From positions 2,046,001 to 2,110,000 of the forward strand of contig NZ_JAIWJX010000002.1 of assembly GCF_023149135.1 (NCBI RefSeq): DNA of 64,000 bases. Direction: 5' to 3'. The notes under the pieces are model-generated. The model was not told the DNA's origin, made no database searches, and saw only the letters and a list, made by a program, of their open reading frames with translations. The DNA is from Fictibacillus marinisediminis (lineage in GTDB: Bacteria; Bacillota; Bacilli; Bacillales; Fictibacillaceae). How positions within the stretch are numbered: position 1 is the first letter of the stretch; each line of letters opens with the position of its first letter. Shown piece by piece: positions 50,164-58,409 of the stretch. The position numbers and the translations under genes are program-made.

Positions 50164-50985
50164 ATGGGTAAACATGTCACGTATCCGACCTGGAATTCAC
50201 TGTACAAAAAATTTGAGAAGAGAGAAGCAGTTGGAGTGGAACCGACCGCAGGCAATTGGCCGACCTATTTCCTAAGAAGAAACAGAAGGGGAGAGTTTAC
50301 GGATTTTAATGGAGAAGTTATTGAATGGGAGATCAAAGACCCATCGGAAGTTGATTTTACAGGTAAAGAGTTAACAATCGTTAGATCAACATTAAATAAA
50401 CTGACTGCCAAGCAAAAAAAAATAGCGAAATATTATGCAGGGATGCCGACATCCAACTGGTCATTGGTGGCAGGAAAACTGATCAGCGCTTATCAGCTTT
50501 CACCTCCTCTTGCAGCACGGATGCTGTCTGCTTTGCAGCTGGGTATTTCTGATACGTTGTGTGTCGTCTGGCATTACAAATATCTCTGGGATGTTGCAAG
50601 GCCAATACAGCTTGATCCTTCTCTGAAAACCGTCATATGTACTCCGCGCTTCCCTTCATATGTCTCTGGGCATGCAGCAGTAGCCGGATGCGCAAACACT
50701 ATTCTTTCTCATTTTTTTCCTCACGAAGCAGAAAAATTGCATGATATAGCTGAAGAAGATGCGGCATCCCGATTATTTTCAGGAATCCATTTTCATGCCG
50801 ATAATGAAGAGGGGCTTAAACTGGGTACTCAAATTGGTGAATATGTGGTCTCCGCCTTGAACTATCAAAAAATCACGGTTGAAGTTCAGAAGAGCAACAA
50901 GCATGCGAATCTATCCACTCATTATGCCAGTCCGCTGGACGATTGCCAGCACTGTGAATCCATTTTGGATCGCCATATTAAATAA
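50164..50985 (+). CDS. Vanadium-dependent haloperoxidase-like / PAP2 superfamily protein
   Basis: A 273-residue protein lacking a signal peptide. Vanadate/phosphate-binding motifs are visible in order: KYLWDVARPIQLD (Lys/Arg, about 139-151), TPRFPSYVSGHAAVAGCAN (Ser-Gly-His, about 159-177) and SRLFSGIHFHADNEEGLKLG (Arg...His, about 200-219). This three-part arrangement is the haloperoxidase/type 2 phosphatidic acid phosphatase fold. Unlike PAP2 membrane phosphatases it has no transmembrane helices. Whether it binds vanadate or is a phosphatase is not settled. GGGGGAGA ribosome site before ATG. Monocistronic. Confidence 0.82.
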   Translation: MGKHVTYPTWNSLYKKFEKREAVGVEPTAGNWPTYFLRRNRRGEFTDFNGEVIEWEIKDPSEVDFTGKELTIVRSTLNKLTAKQKKIAKYYAGMPTSNWSLVAGKLISAYQLSPPLAARMLSALQLGISDTLCVVWHYKYLWDVARPIQLDPSLKTVICTPRFPSYVSGHAAVAGCANTILSHFFPHEAEKLHDIAEEDAASRLFSGIHFHADNEEGLKLGTQIGEYVVSALNYQKITVEVQKSNKHANLSTHYASPLDDCQHCESILDRHIK

Positions 50986-51012
50986 ACTCCCGATGCCGGG
51001 AGTTTATTATTT
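50981..51012 (+). terminator. Intrinsic terminator after haloperoxidase-like gene
   Basis: AAACTCCCG / CGGGAGTTT pair around 4 nt and are followed by ATTATTT. Confidence 0.78.
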
Positions 51013-51070
51013 AATTGTCAGATAACTATGTTACTATAGATAAAAAGAAATTTGGAGGTGAAGGCTGGCC

Positions 51071-52111
51071 ATGATTGATTTAAGAAGCGATACGGTAACG
51101 AAACCCACCGAAGAGATGCGCAGGGCCATGTATGAAGCAGAAGTGGGGGATGATGTATACAGTGAAGACCCTTCCATTAATGCGTTAGAAGAAGCGGCTG
51201 CAGAAATCCTTGGAAAAGAGAATGCGCTTTTTGTTACGAGCGGGACCCAGGGGAATCAAGTAGCAATTCTGACCCATTCTGTTTCAGGCAGTGAGGTTAT
51301 CATGGAAGCAGATTCTCACATTTTTATGTATGAAGCGGCGGCTGCTTCCGCCTTTGCGGGGATTCAGCCACGTCCGCTAAAGGGGATAAGGGGATCGATA
51401 CAGCCTGAGGACTTATTACAGGCAATCAGAAGCGAGGATATTCATCATCCTGAGACTAGCCTTGTTTGTCTGGAGAATACACACAATCGAGCTGGAGGGG
51501 CAGTTATTTCAGCAGAAGACATGGCAGCAATCTATAAAATATGCAGGACCAATAAGATTCCTGTACATCTTGATGGAGCCAGGCTTTTTAATGCAGCCGC
51601 CGCAAGCAATTTATCCGTAAAGACACTTTCATCACATTGTGATACTGTACAAATCTGTTTATCGAAGGGATTGGGTGCTCCGGCAGGTTCTATCCTGGCT
51701 GGCTCTGCTTCATTTATTCATAAAGCAAAAAAATGGAGAAAACGGCTTGGAGGCGGACTGCGGCAAGGGGGAGTCCTTGCGGCTCCGGGAATGATCGCTC
51801 TAAAGAAGATGGCTCACCGTCTTCATGATGATCACATAAAGGCGGCAAAGCTTGCACAAAGCCTGGCGGAACAGCCAGCACTTTTTGTGGAGAACAGGGT
51901 CGATACGAACATAGTACTCGTTAATATTGGACAAACTGGCTTTTCTACCAGCCGTTTTTTACAGTTATTGAAAGAAGAAGGAGTCCTTGCTGTGGCTTTC
52001 GGACCACAAACCATACGTTTTACAACACATTATGAAATATCCATCAAAGATATCGAACAGGCTATCGAAAAGATATCGAAAATCGTATCAGCAAAAGTTA
52101 TCCTTCACTAA
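51071..52111 (+). CDS. ltaE: Low-specificity L-threonine aldolase
   Basis: A 346-residue PLP enzyme that cleaves L-threonine or allo-threonine to glycine and acetaldehyde. The N-terminus IDLRSDTVTKPTEEMRRAMY, phosphate-binding VTSGTQGNQVA (about 56-66), HLDGARLFNAA (about 165-175) and PLP lysine in QICLSKGLGAPAGS (about 199) are typical. GGAGGTGAAGG precedes ATG by about 9 nt. It stands alone between terminators; no glycine or serine metabolism neighbours are visible. Confidence 0.93.
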   Translation: MIDLRSDTVTKPTEEMRRAMYEAEVGDDVYSEDPSINALEEAAAEILGKENALFVTSGTQGNQVAILTHSVSGSEVIMEADSHIFMYEAAAASAFAGIQPRPLKGIRGSIQPEDLLQAIRSEDIHHPETSLVCLENTHNRAGGAVISAEDMAAIYKICRTNKIPVHLDGARLFNAAAASNLSVKTLSSHCDTVQICLSKGLGAPAGSILAGSASFIHKAKKWRKRLGGGLRQGGVLAAPGMIALKKMAHRLHDDHIKAAKLAQSLAEQPALFVENRVDTNIVLVNIGQTGFSTSRFLQLLKEEGVLAVAFGPQTIRFTTHYEISIKDIEQAIEKISKIVSAKVILH

Positions 52112-52123
52112 CGGTCAAAACAA

Positions 52124-52163
52124 AAAAACCAATCCCGATTTAACAAAGGGATTGGTTTTTTTT
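52124..52163. terminator. Bidirectional terminator after ltaE and amidase
   Basis: AAAAAACCAATCCC / GGGATTGGTTTTTT perfect stem with runs on both sides. Confidence 0.92.
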
Positions 52164-52165
52164 GA

Positions 52166-53632
52166 TTAGAGTTTTGGGGTGACTCTGTGCTTTGTTGCTT
52201 GTTCAAAAGAGTAGGCAAACCCGATTAACTCTGGCTCTTTAAAGGCTGAAGAGGTAAAGACAATACCGATCGGCCTGCCGTTTTCATCATAGCCTGCAGG
52301 CACACTGATCGATGGGTATCCTGCTTTAGCTGAAAAACCGTATCCGGTATCTCCAGGGTAAAGCAGGGCATCCAGCTGGAATTCTTTCAACACTTTATCA
52401 ATCCCCAGTTCTCTGGATTTTCGAAGATCATTCATCCGGCTTTCCAAATAATCACATTCCGTGAATGTACCCGATGTTTTTTCACTTTCCTCCAAAAGAA
52501 CTTGTCCATAGCGCAAACATTTTGCTGCATTAGTGTTATTAAAGGCCATGATATCTTTTAAAGAAGTGATGGAATCAAGCCGCGTGTGCTGCTTTAAATA
52601 ATGGTTGATTCCTGATTTAAACTCATACAGAAGTACATTATAGTCCCATTCCTCATGCTCTAAAGGGGTGGCAGAGTCGATGATTACGATTTCGCACCCT
52701 TGCTGTTTGATGACCTCGATTGAATCATCGAAACGTTCCTTTTCAGAAGAAGAGAGTTCTTTTGTGCAATAATGGTAAGAAACACCAATCCTTGCACCAT
52801 TAAGCGCTGTTTCCTTCAAATGTTTAGTATAATCCGTTTCAAATGCGTGAATAGATTTGTGTGTCGCTGGATCTCTGTTATCCACTCCCGTCATGCCACC
52901 GAGCAGTATTGCCGCATCAGTTACCGTTCTGGCCATCGGACCGGCCGTATCCTGGCTAGACGAGATGGGTATAATGCCGAAACGCGAGAGTAATCCTGTA
53001 GTAGGTTTAATGCCAATGATGCTGTTTGCCGAAGCGGGGCAAAGAATAGATCCCGAAGTTTCTGTTCCGATCGCAGCTGCTGCAAAATTGGCAGCAACAG
53101 CAGCTCCAGATCCTGAGCTTGAACCGCTGACATCAAACGATCCCGGGCCATATGGATTTAGAACTTGTCCACCACGGGAACTGAAGCCGTTCGGCATGTT
53201 TTCTGTCATGAAGTTGGCCCACTCGGTCATGTTCGTTTTTCCAAGTATGATTGCACCAGCCTCCCTAAGTTTAGCTGCTATGAAAGCATCCTCGTCAGCA
53301 TAGGAATCAGCAAGTGCGAGGGAACCGGCACTGGTATGCATCGCATCACCTGTGTTGATGTTGTCCTTTAGCAGAACAGGTATACCATGGAGAGGACTGC
53401 GTTTTCCTTTTTGCAGTCTTTCGGCGTCCAGTGATTCTGCGATATGAAGAGCATCGGGATTGACCTCGATCACGGCATTAATATTAGATCCACGGTGATT
53501 GTGAAGGGATATTTGTTTAAGGTAAAGACATACAAGCTGCACAGATGTTAGTTCTTGGCGATCAATAGCATTCTGAATGTCCGCAATCGTTGTTTCTTCA
53601 AGAACAAATGTTGAATGATTGACCATGGTCAT
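52166..53632 (-). CDS. Amidase (amidase signature family)
   Basis: A 488-residue amidase signature enzyme. The Ser-Ser-Lys triad is seen as Lys in GIPVLLKDNINTGD (about residue 88), the glycine/serine-rich GSSSGSGAAVAANFAA (about 169-184) and the nucleophile in GTETSGSILCPAS (about 195). The N-terminal segment TFVLEETTIADIQNAIDRQE is typical of this family. It hydrolyses amide bonds; substrate unknown. It is not GatA, as no gatB/gatC neighbours exist and the sequence is longer in its middle. Starts at ATG 53632 with AGAAGGG upstream. It may be co-transcribed with the DUF6081 gene 18 nt upstream. Confidence 0.9.
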   Translation of the reverse strand: MTMVNHSTFVLEETTIADIQNAIDRQELTSVQLVCLYLKQISLHNHRGSNINAVIEVNPDALHIAESLDAERLQKGKRSPLHGIPVLLKDNINTGDAMHTSAGSLALADSYADEDAFIAAKLREAGAIILGKTNMTEWANFMTENMPNGFSSRGGQVLNPYGPGSFDVSGSSSGSGAAVAANFAAAAIGTETSGSILCPASANSIIGIKPTTGLLSRFGIIPISSSQDTAGPMARTVTDAAILLGGMTGVDNRDPATHKSIHAFETDYTKHLKETALNGARIGVSYHYCTKELSSSEKERFDDSIEVIKQQGCEIVIIDSATPLEHEEWDYNVLLYEFKSGINHYLKQHTRLDSITSLKDIMAFNNTNAAKCLRYGQVLLEESEKTSGTFTECDYLESRMNDLRKSRELGIDKVLKEFQLDALLYPGDTGYGFSAKAGYPSISVPAGYDENGRPIGIVFTSSAFKEPELIGFAYSFEQATKHRVTPKL

Positions 53633-53649
53633 CAGGAAACCCTTCTTTC

Positions 53650-54408
53650 TTATTCGTTAATTGTGATCGTTATAGGAGACCATTCACCGATAATTCCTTG
53701 CCCATGCAGCGAAGTGCTGCCTTCAGGTGACAAATCTTTTTCCGTCATGAGCCCCAGTGCAACAGTAAAGCTGTTGAATTTAAGCGGGACATTCGTTTCT
53801 TTTCGAACCTCTTGCCCGTTAACCAAAAAGACAACCTCATCTTTTCCTCTGTGATAAATAATCTTATATGTATTAAATTCCCGTTTCTTAAAGTCGGTTT
53901 CTTCTTTAAAAATGCAAAAATATTTCGTTTGTCCTGAATCTGGAACCTCGACTCCAGGGAAGGGCAATATACCATAGACACTGGCATATTTCTCATTTCC
54001 GGCGAAAAAATCAAGTGCTGCACCTGTACTGAAATCCAAAAGATTCAAGGAAACAAAGCCATCGTATAGATCATTAGGAACCGTATTTTCTGTCCTTGCA
54101 CGGATGGAAATTTCAAAAGAGATAGAGCCAACCTCTGGGGCTGCATATGTTTCATTCGAATAGTACATATGTTTGGCGTTGTCGAGGAATTGTATGCGGG
54201 AATGTGACCTGGTCAAAGGATTAGCACGGACATACAAGTGATCATTCCTCACAATGACAACAGCTTCAGGCTCTCTAAACTCATGGAAGCCTCCATCTGG
54301 CTGAGGAAATCCTCCTGTACGCCAGGATTGATCATTCGATAATATGGATTGAAAGTTTCCTAATATCTTTTTCTGTTGATCTTTAACAGCTTGATTTGAT
54401 TTGTCCAT
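53650..54408 (-). CDS. DUF6081 family protein
   Basis: A 252-residue soluble protein with a beta-rich C-terminal half (SISFEISIRARTEN, FNTYKIIYHRGKDEVVFLVNGQEV) like a concanavalin-type sandwich. I recall similar proteins as DUF6081; function unknown. Near the end, VALGLMTEKDLSPEGSTSLHGQGIIGEW is characteristic. No signal peptide. ATG at 54408 (or 54411 three nt earlier) has GGGAG 5-8 nt upstream. It precedes the amidase gene by 18 nt in the same direction, so an operon is likely. Pairing with an amidase may suggest a role in degradation of an amide compound, by context only. Confidence 0.7.
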   Translation of the reverse strand: MDKSNQAVKDQQKKILGNFQSILSNDQSWRTGGFPQPDGGFHEFREPEAVVIVRNDHLYVRANPLTRSHSRIQFLDNAKHMYYSNETYAAPEVGSISFEISIRARTENTVPNDLYDGFVSLNLLDFSTGAALDFFAGNEKYASVYGILPFPGVEVPDSGQTKYFCIFKEETDFKKREFNTYKIIYHRGKDEVVFLVNGQEVRKETNVPLKFNSFTVALGLMTEKDLSPEGSTSLHGQGIIGEWSPITITINE

Positions 54409-54585
54409 CATCGCAACTCCCATTTTTTGATAATTCAATTAAAGCAAAAAAGGAGCTGGTTAGCAAACCGAAGTCTAGTAATTGAGATTGGTAGATAAAC
54501 TAGTTTTATTTTTCAGGACAAGTATATTTCTGAAAATATTGAATAATAATGGTAAAAAGAACGCGAAGGGGAAGGTGAGCGTACT

Positions 54586-54867
54586 ATGAAAGGATTTACT
54601 AGTCTTACTTTATACAGTTGTAATGGGAAGGACTTCAGCACGGATGATAGAATTATGCTGTTTATTACAAAATTTCACTTGAAAACCAAAAGTGAAAAGT
54701 GGATGACACTCAGACGGCTGCTTAAAAAGAAGGCAAATCCGCTCGTTGCACATATATTAATCAGTTCAGAATATAGAAGGGATTTTTCGGAACTCCTTGA
54801 GGATGAAACCGTAAGAGATTTTTATCTGGACTTAAAACAGCCTCGAAAGCAGGCGATAAGGGCATAA
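54586..54867 (+). CDS. Hypothetical protein (93 aa)
   Basis: A 93-residue basic protein (MKGFTSLTLYSCNGKDFST at its start), with many Lys and Arg, no membrane segment and a helical middle (KWMTLRRLLKKKANPLVAHI). I cannot assign a family. AAGGTGA at 54571-54577 precedes ATG. A hairpin follows, so it is probably a separate transcript. It lies next to unrelated genes, so context gives no clue. Confidence 0.65.
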   Translation: MKGFTSLTLYSCNGKDFSTDDRIMLFITKFHLKTKSEKWMTLRRLLKKKANPLVAHILISSEYRRDFSELLEDETVRDFYLDLKQPRKQAIRA

Positions 54868-54896
54868 ATACGCCGGGAGGAGCCCGGCCTTTCCCC
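54868..54896 (+). terminator. Weak hairpin after hypothetical gene
   Basis: GCCGGG and CCCGGC pair around AGGAG and are followed by CTTTCCCC. The T-run is short. Confidence 0.5.
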
Positions 54897-54978
54897 TGCT
54901 GAAGAACATAATTGATGCCAATCCTCCGAAGTGTTGCTATAATAGAAGAGTACTTTTACACTAGAGGAGTTTTTAAGC

Positions 54979-55362
54979 ATGAAATATTTCACTGTTGAAG
55001 AAGCGAATCAGCTTCTGCCAGTCATTTCACGTGAGTTAGAAAGCCTTCAGCAGCTTCAGCATTCGTTTGTACAATTTTATGATGAATTAGAACGATTGCG
55101 TTTATCTGAAAATCCCCCGAATGATGATTTTTTTACCATCGAAAGCAAACTGGATTTTATGGAAATTGAAGCTCAAAGCTACATCCATAACATTCATTCT
55201 TTTGGTGCTGAACTAAAGGATATCCATTCAGGCCTAGTTGATTTTCCAGCTATTATAGGGGATAAAGAAGTGCTGCTTTGCTGGAAGCAGGGAGAACCTG
55301 CAATCACGTATTATCATGGAAAAGAAGACGGTTATATCAACCGGAAATCTCTGGAAAATTAA
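54979..55362 (+). CDS. DUF2203 family protein
   Basis: A 127-residue protein with a long N-terminal helix (TVEEANQLLPVISRELESLQ), a conserved KDIHSGLVDFPAIIG stretch (about 80-94) and LCWKQGEPAITYYHG near the end, the signature of DUF2203. Function unknown; structurally such proteins resemble a zinc/dimerising helical-bundle fold. GAGGAG at 54964-54969 precedes ATG. It stands directly upstream of the tRNA-Arg gene. Confidence 0.83.
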   Translation: MKYFTVEEANQLLPVISRELESLQQLQHSFVQFYDELERLRLSENPPNDDFFTIESKLDFMEIEAQSYIHNIHSFGAELKDIHSGLVDFPAIIGDKEVLLCWKQGEPAITYYHGKEDGYINRKSLEN

Positions 55363-55401
55363 GTCCGGAAAATATTTTTATATTTATTTTCTGAAAAACG
55401 C

Positions 55402-55430
55402 TTGTTTTATTCTCGGAAATTGTTTATGAT
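55402..55430 (+). promoter_or_regulatory. Promoter of tRNA-Arg
   Basis: TTGTTT (55402-55407), 17-bp spacer, TATGAT (55425-55430), giving a start near 55437, 15 nt before the tRNA. Confidence 0.65.
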
Positions 55431-55451
55431 ATATCTCGTGACGGTAACCAA

Positions 55452-55526
55452 GCGCCTATAGTGAAATGGATATCACACGAGATTTCGGCTCTCGTATTCT
55501 GGGTTCGAATCCTGGTGGGCGCGCCA
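55452..55526 (+). tRNA. tRNA-Arg, anticodon UCG
   Basis: A 75-nt tRNA ending in an encoded CCA. The acceptor arm pairs GCGCCTA with TGGGCGC; the D arm is GTG...CAC; the anticodon arm is CGAGA-loop TTTCGGC-TCTCG, giving anticodon TCG (reads CGA and perhaps CGG); the T arm carries the TTCGAAT loop. G37 after the anticodon is expected for codons starting with C. It is a single tRNA gene, with its own promoter and terminator. Confidence 0.92.
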
Positions 55527-55540
55527 TTTAAAAGTTATAA

Positions 55541-55572
55541 ATACCACGGGGTCATACCGGTGGTTTTTTATA
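55541..55572 (+). terminator. Intrinsic terminator after tRNA-Arg
   Basis: ACCAC and GTGGT pair around an imperfect inner stem, followed by TTTTTTAT. Confidence 0.65.
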
Positions 55573-55615
55573 TGCATTTCAAAAAAAAATTCAACGTTGC
55601 AGGTTGGTGATCATA

Positions 55616-56554
55616 ATGTCAAACGAAATGCAAAAGCCATATCGAATTTTACTTTATTATAAATATGTTCCAATTGAAGAACATGAATATTTTGCCCGAA
55701 AACACTTAAAGTATTGTAAAGAATTAGGTGTTCTAGGCAGAATTATTATTGCTCCTGAAGGGATTAATGGAACGATCTCAGGAACAGTGGAGCAGACAGA
55801 GCAATATATGAGGGACATGAAAAGTGATCCCCGTTTTGCTGACATGGTATATAAAATTGACGAGAGTGACGAGCATGCGTTTAAAAAAATGTTCGTACGT
55901 CCTAAAAAAGAGCTTGTAACCTGGCGCCTCGATGAAGATGTCGACCCTAATGAATTAACAGGGAAACGGTTAAGCCCAAAAGAATGGATGGAAATGATCC
56001 AGAGAGATGATGTCGTGATCGTAGATGGAAGAAACGACTACGAATATGAGATCGGCCATTTCCGAAATGCCATCCGGCCGGATGTTAAAGCATCCCGTGA
56101 TTTTCCAAAATGGGTGAGAGAAAACCTTCACCAATTCAAAGATAAAAAAGTCCTCACATACTGTACTGGAGGAATTCGCTGTGAGAAATTCTCCGGCTTC
56201 CTCCTGCAGGAAGGTTTTGAAGATGTTTACCAGCTTCACGGCGGTATTGTCACATACGGAAAAGACGAGGAAACGAAAGGCCGTTTCTGGGATGGTAAAA
56301 TGTACGTCTTTGATGAGCGGATTTCAGTACCGGTCAACCGAACAGAAGAAGATGTGGTAATCGCGAAATGCTACTATTGCGGTAAAACAGAAGATCGTTA
56401 TGTTAACTGTGCGAATCCGGATTGCAATCGACAACATGTTTGCTGTGAAGAATGTGAATCGAAATATAAACGATCTTGTTCCGATGAATGCCGAGAGCAT
56501 CCGAATAACCGCTATGAAATTGAAAACGAAGTTCCAGAAAAAAAAGCACAATAA
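55616..56554 (+). CDS. trhO: tRNA uridine(34) hydroxylase TrhO
   Basis: A 312-residue protein of the YceA/YbfQ (UPF0176) family that hydroxylates U34 of certain tRNAs. An N-terminal acylphosphatase-like domain (about 1-105) precedes a rhodanese domain with active-site Cys in [15 protein letters not shown] (about residue 180), and the C-terminus carries a zinc-ligand set: CYYCGK, CANPDC, CCEEC and CSDEC (about 253-297). ATG at 55616 has GGTGATC upstream. It lies next to a tRNA gene with U34, which may be coincidence. Monocistronic. Confidence 0.9.
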   Translation: MSNEMQKPYRILLYYKYVPIEEHEYFARKHLKYCKELGVLGRIIIAPEGINGTISGTVEQTEQYMRDMKSDPRFADMVYKIDESDEHAFKKMFVRPKKELVTWRLDEDVDPNELTGKRLSPKEWMEMIQRDDVVIVDGRNDYEYEIGHFRNAIRPDVKASRDFPKWVRENLHQFKDKKVLTYCTGGIRCEKFSGFLLQEGFEDVYQLHGGIVTYGKDEETKGRFWDGKMYVFDERISVPVNRTEEDVVIAKCYYCGKTEDRYVNCANPDCNRQHVCCEECESKYKRSCSDECREHPNNRYEIENEVPEKKAQ

Positions 56555-56564
56555 TTAAATCACT

Positions 56565-56598
56565 CAAGCAGTCAGCTTACGCTGGCTGCTTTTTTTCT
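56565..56598 (+). terminator. Intrinsic terminator after trhO
   Basis: AAGCAGTCAGC / GCTGGCTGCTT stem with 4-nt loop, followed by TTTTTCTTT. Confidence 0.9.
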
Positions 56599-56627
56599 TT
56601 CAAAATCTTTCACCTCAACTTTGAATG

Positions 56628-56713
56628 TTTTTGACAGAAAATTAAACTATTTGAATGAAATTGGTTGTTTATGATAGTTTTTGATTGTTTTTTGAAAGGG
56701 CTTACTTTATAAT
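56628..56713 (+). promoter_or_regulatory. fruRKA promoter and repeated operator-like motif
   Basis: TTGTTT (56685-56690), 17-bp spacer, TATAAT (56708-56713) is a good sigma-A promoter. Upstream and across the -35 the motif TTTTTGA or TTTGAATGA recurs (about 56628, 56649, 56678, 56688), as expected for repeated DeoR-family operators. FruR binding is inference. Confidence 0.55.
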
Positions 56714-56737
56714 GGGTTATTAAGAGGGAGGGCTGGT

Positions 56738-57487
56738 ATGTTATATACATTGCGGCAAGAAATTATTCTTTCACTTATGGAAAAACAAAAAGTAGTTACA
56801 CTTGAAGAGCTTGTTCAGGAAACCGGTTCTTCAGAGTCAACGATCCGCAGAGATTTGGACAGACTTGAAAAAGCAAAAAAACTAAAACGCATTCATGGGG
56901 GAGCATCCAGGATAGAAGATAAATCGGAAGAACCGTCCGTAGAAGAAAAAAATCTTAGAAACATGAAAGAAAAACGGGTGATCGCCCAATATGCCGCTTC
57001 TATTATTGAAGAACATGAATGTGTTTATCTTGATGCCGGCACGACAACACTCCAAATGATATCTTACTTAAATCCCTCAAATCTCATTGTGGTGACGAAC
57101 GGCATTCAGCTGGTTGGTCCACTAGTAGAAAAAGGAATATCTACTTATCTGGTCGGAGGGCTGATTAAATCTAAAACTGGAGCCATGATCGGCAGCGGTG
57201 CCATAAAAAGTCTTGAGAATTACCGGTTTGACAAATGCTTTATCGGTATTAATGGTATTCACGAAGAATGGGGTTACACGACGCCAGATCCTGAAGAGTC
57301 CATTTTAAAGCAGAAGGTGCTGGAACTCTCACAAGAAAGTTTTGTTTTAGCGGACCCCTCGAAATTCGGAAAAAGCACGTTTTCGAAAGTAGCTTCACTG
57401 CAAGAAGCGTCCATCATCACAGTGAAAAGCAACATTCAACTGTCATCTTATGAAAAGAAGACGATTGTAAAGGCGGTGGAATTTTGA
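56738..57487 (+). CDS. fruR: Fructose operon repressor FruR, DeoR family
   Basis: A 249-residue DeoR-type regulator. The N-terminal helix-turn-helix is at about 5-60 (VTLEELVQETGSSESTIRRD) followed by LKRIHGGAS, and the C-terminal sugar-phosphate-binding domain has LDAGTTTLQMI (about 98-108) and FIGINGIHEEWGYTTPDP. It should sense fructose 1-phosphate and control fruRKA. ATG at 56738 has AGGGAGGG at 56724-56731. It overlaps fruK by 4 bp. Confidence 0.93.
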   Translation: MLYTLRQEIILSLMEKQKVVTLEELVQETGSSESTIRRDLDRLEKAKKLKRIHGGASRIEDKSEEPSVEEKNLRNMKEKRVIAQYAASIIEEHECVYLDAGTTTLQMISYLNPSNLIVVTNGIQLVGPLVEKGISTYLVGGLIKSKTGAMIGSGAIKSLENYRFDKCFIGINGIHEEWGYTTPDPEESILKQKVLELSQESFVLADPSKFGKSTFSKVASLQEASIITVKSNIQLSSYEKKTIVKAVEF

Positions 57488-58407
57488 TCTATACAGTTAC
57501 CTTAAATCCTTCCATTGATTATTTTGTTAAAGTCAATGAGTTGAATGAAGGATCCATCAACCTGGCTGACGAGCAGAACATCGTGGCCGGCGGTAAAGGA
57601 ATAAACGTTTCAAAAGTTTTAAAAAACCTTGGAATCGAAAGTATTGCCACAGGCTTTATAGGCGGTTTTACAGGGGATTATATTGAACAGTCTCTTCAGA
57701 AAGATAACATAGGCACACAGTTTGTCAGAGTTCATGAACAGTCAAGAATCAACATTAAACTAAACACAGGGAAAGAAACAGAGATTAACGGGATCTCCCC
57801 CGAGATAAGCTCAGTTGATCTCTCTTTGCTGGAGAAGACTTTATTTTCCAAATTAAAGGAAGATGACTTTGTTGTACTAGCAGGCAGTCTTCCTTCAAGT
57901 TTACCTGCCAATTTTTATGGTCAACTAATAGCAGACATCCGATCGAAAGGATCTCATGTCCTATTGGATACCAAGGGAAATCCATTGCAGGAAGCATTAA
58001 AGCATCATCCGTTTTTAATTAAACCAAACCATCATGAACTTGGAGATCTTGTTGGTGCAGCCATTGAAAATCCATCTGATGCTGTATTTTATGGCAAGCA
58101 GCTGATTCATGAAGGTGCGGAAAACGTCTTAGTTTCCATGGCGGGCCAAGGTGCTGTTTTTGTATCAAAAACAATTTCTGCGTATGCCAATGTTCCATCT
58201 GGAATCGTAAAAAACTCAGTCGGTGCAGGCGATTCCGTAGTAGCAGGTTTTTTAGCAAATTACACTCAGCATCAAAATCTATTGGAGGCCTTTATGTATG
58301 GTGTCACTGCCGGCAGTGCTTCCGCTTTTTCAGCTGGATTCTGCACAGCCGCTGAAATCGAGAGATATCTGCCTGAAGTTAAGGTAGAAGTTATAGAGGG
58401 GGCATAA
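57484..58407 (+). CDS. fruK: 1-phosphofructokinase FruK
   Basis: A 307-residue PfkB-family kinase that phosphorylates fructose 1-phosphate to fructose 1,6-bisphosphate. NIVAGGKGINVSKVLKNLG (about 32-50) is the sugar-phosphate binding motif and KNSVGAGDSVVAGFLANY (about 243-260) holds the catalytic Asp with GAGD. TTG start overlaps the fruR stop codon by 4 bp (TTGA), with AGGCGGTG upstream. It is followed by fruA 2 nt later. Confidence 0.94.
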   Translation: MIYTVTLNPSIDYFVKVNELNEGSINLADEQNIVAGGKGINVSKVLKNLGIESIATGFIGGFTGDYIEQSLQKDNIGTQFVRVHEQSRINIKLNTGKETEINGISPEISSVDLSLLEKTLFSKLKEDDFVVLAGSLPSSLPANFYGQLIADIRSKGSHVLLDTKGNPLQEALKHHPFLIKPNHHELGDLVGAAIENPSDAVFYGKQLIHEGAENVLVSMAGQGAVFVSKTISAYANVPSGIVKNSVGAGDSVVAGFLANYTQHQNLLEAFMYGVTAGSASAFSAGFCTAAEIERYLPEVKVEVIEGA

Positions 58408-58409
58408 GA

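Noticed and set aside
55386..55400. CodY-like match TATTTTCTGAAAAAC upstream of the tRNA
   Set aside because: 12 of 15 match in AT-rich DNA upstream of a tRNA promoter; little reason to expect CodY control.
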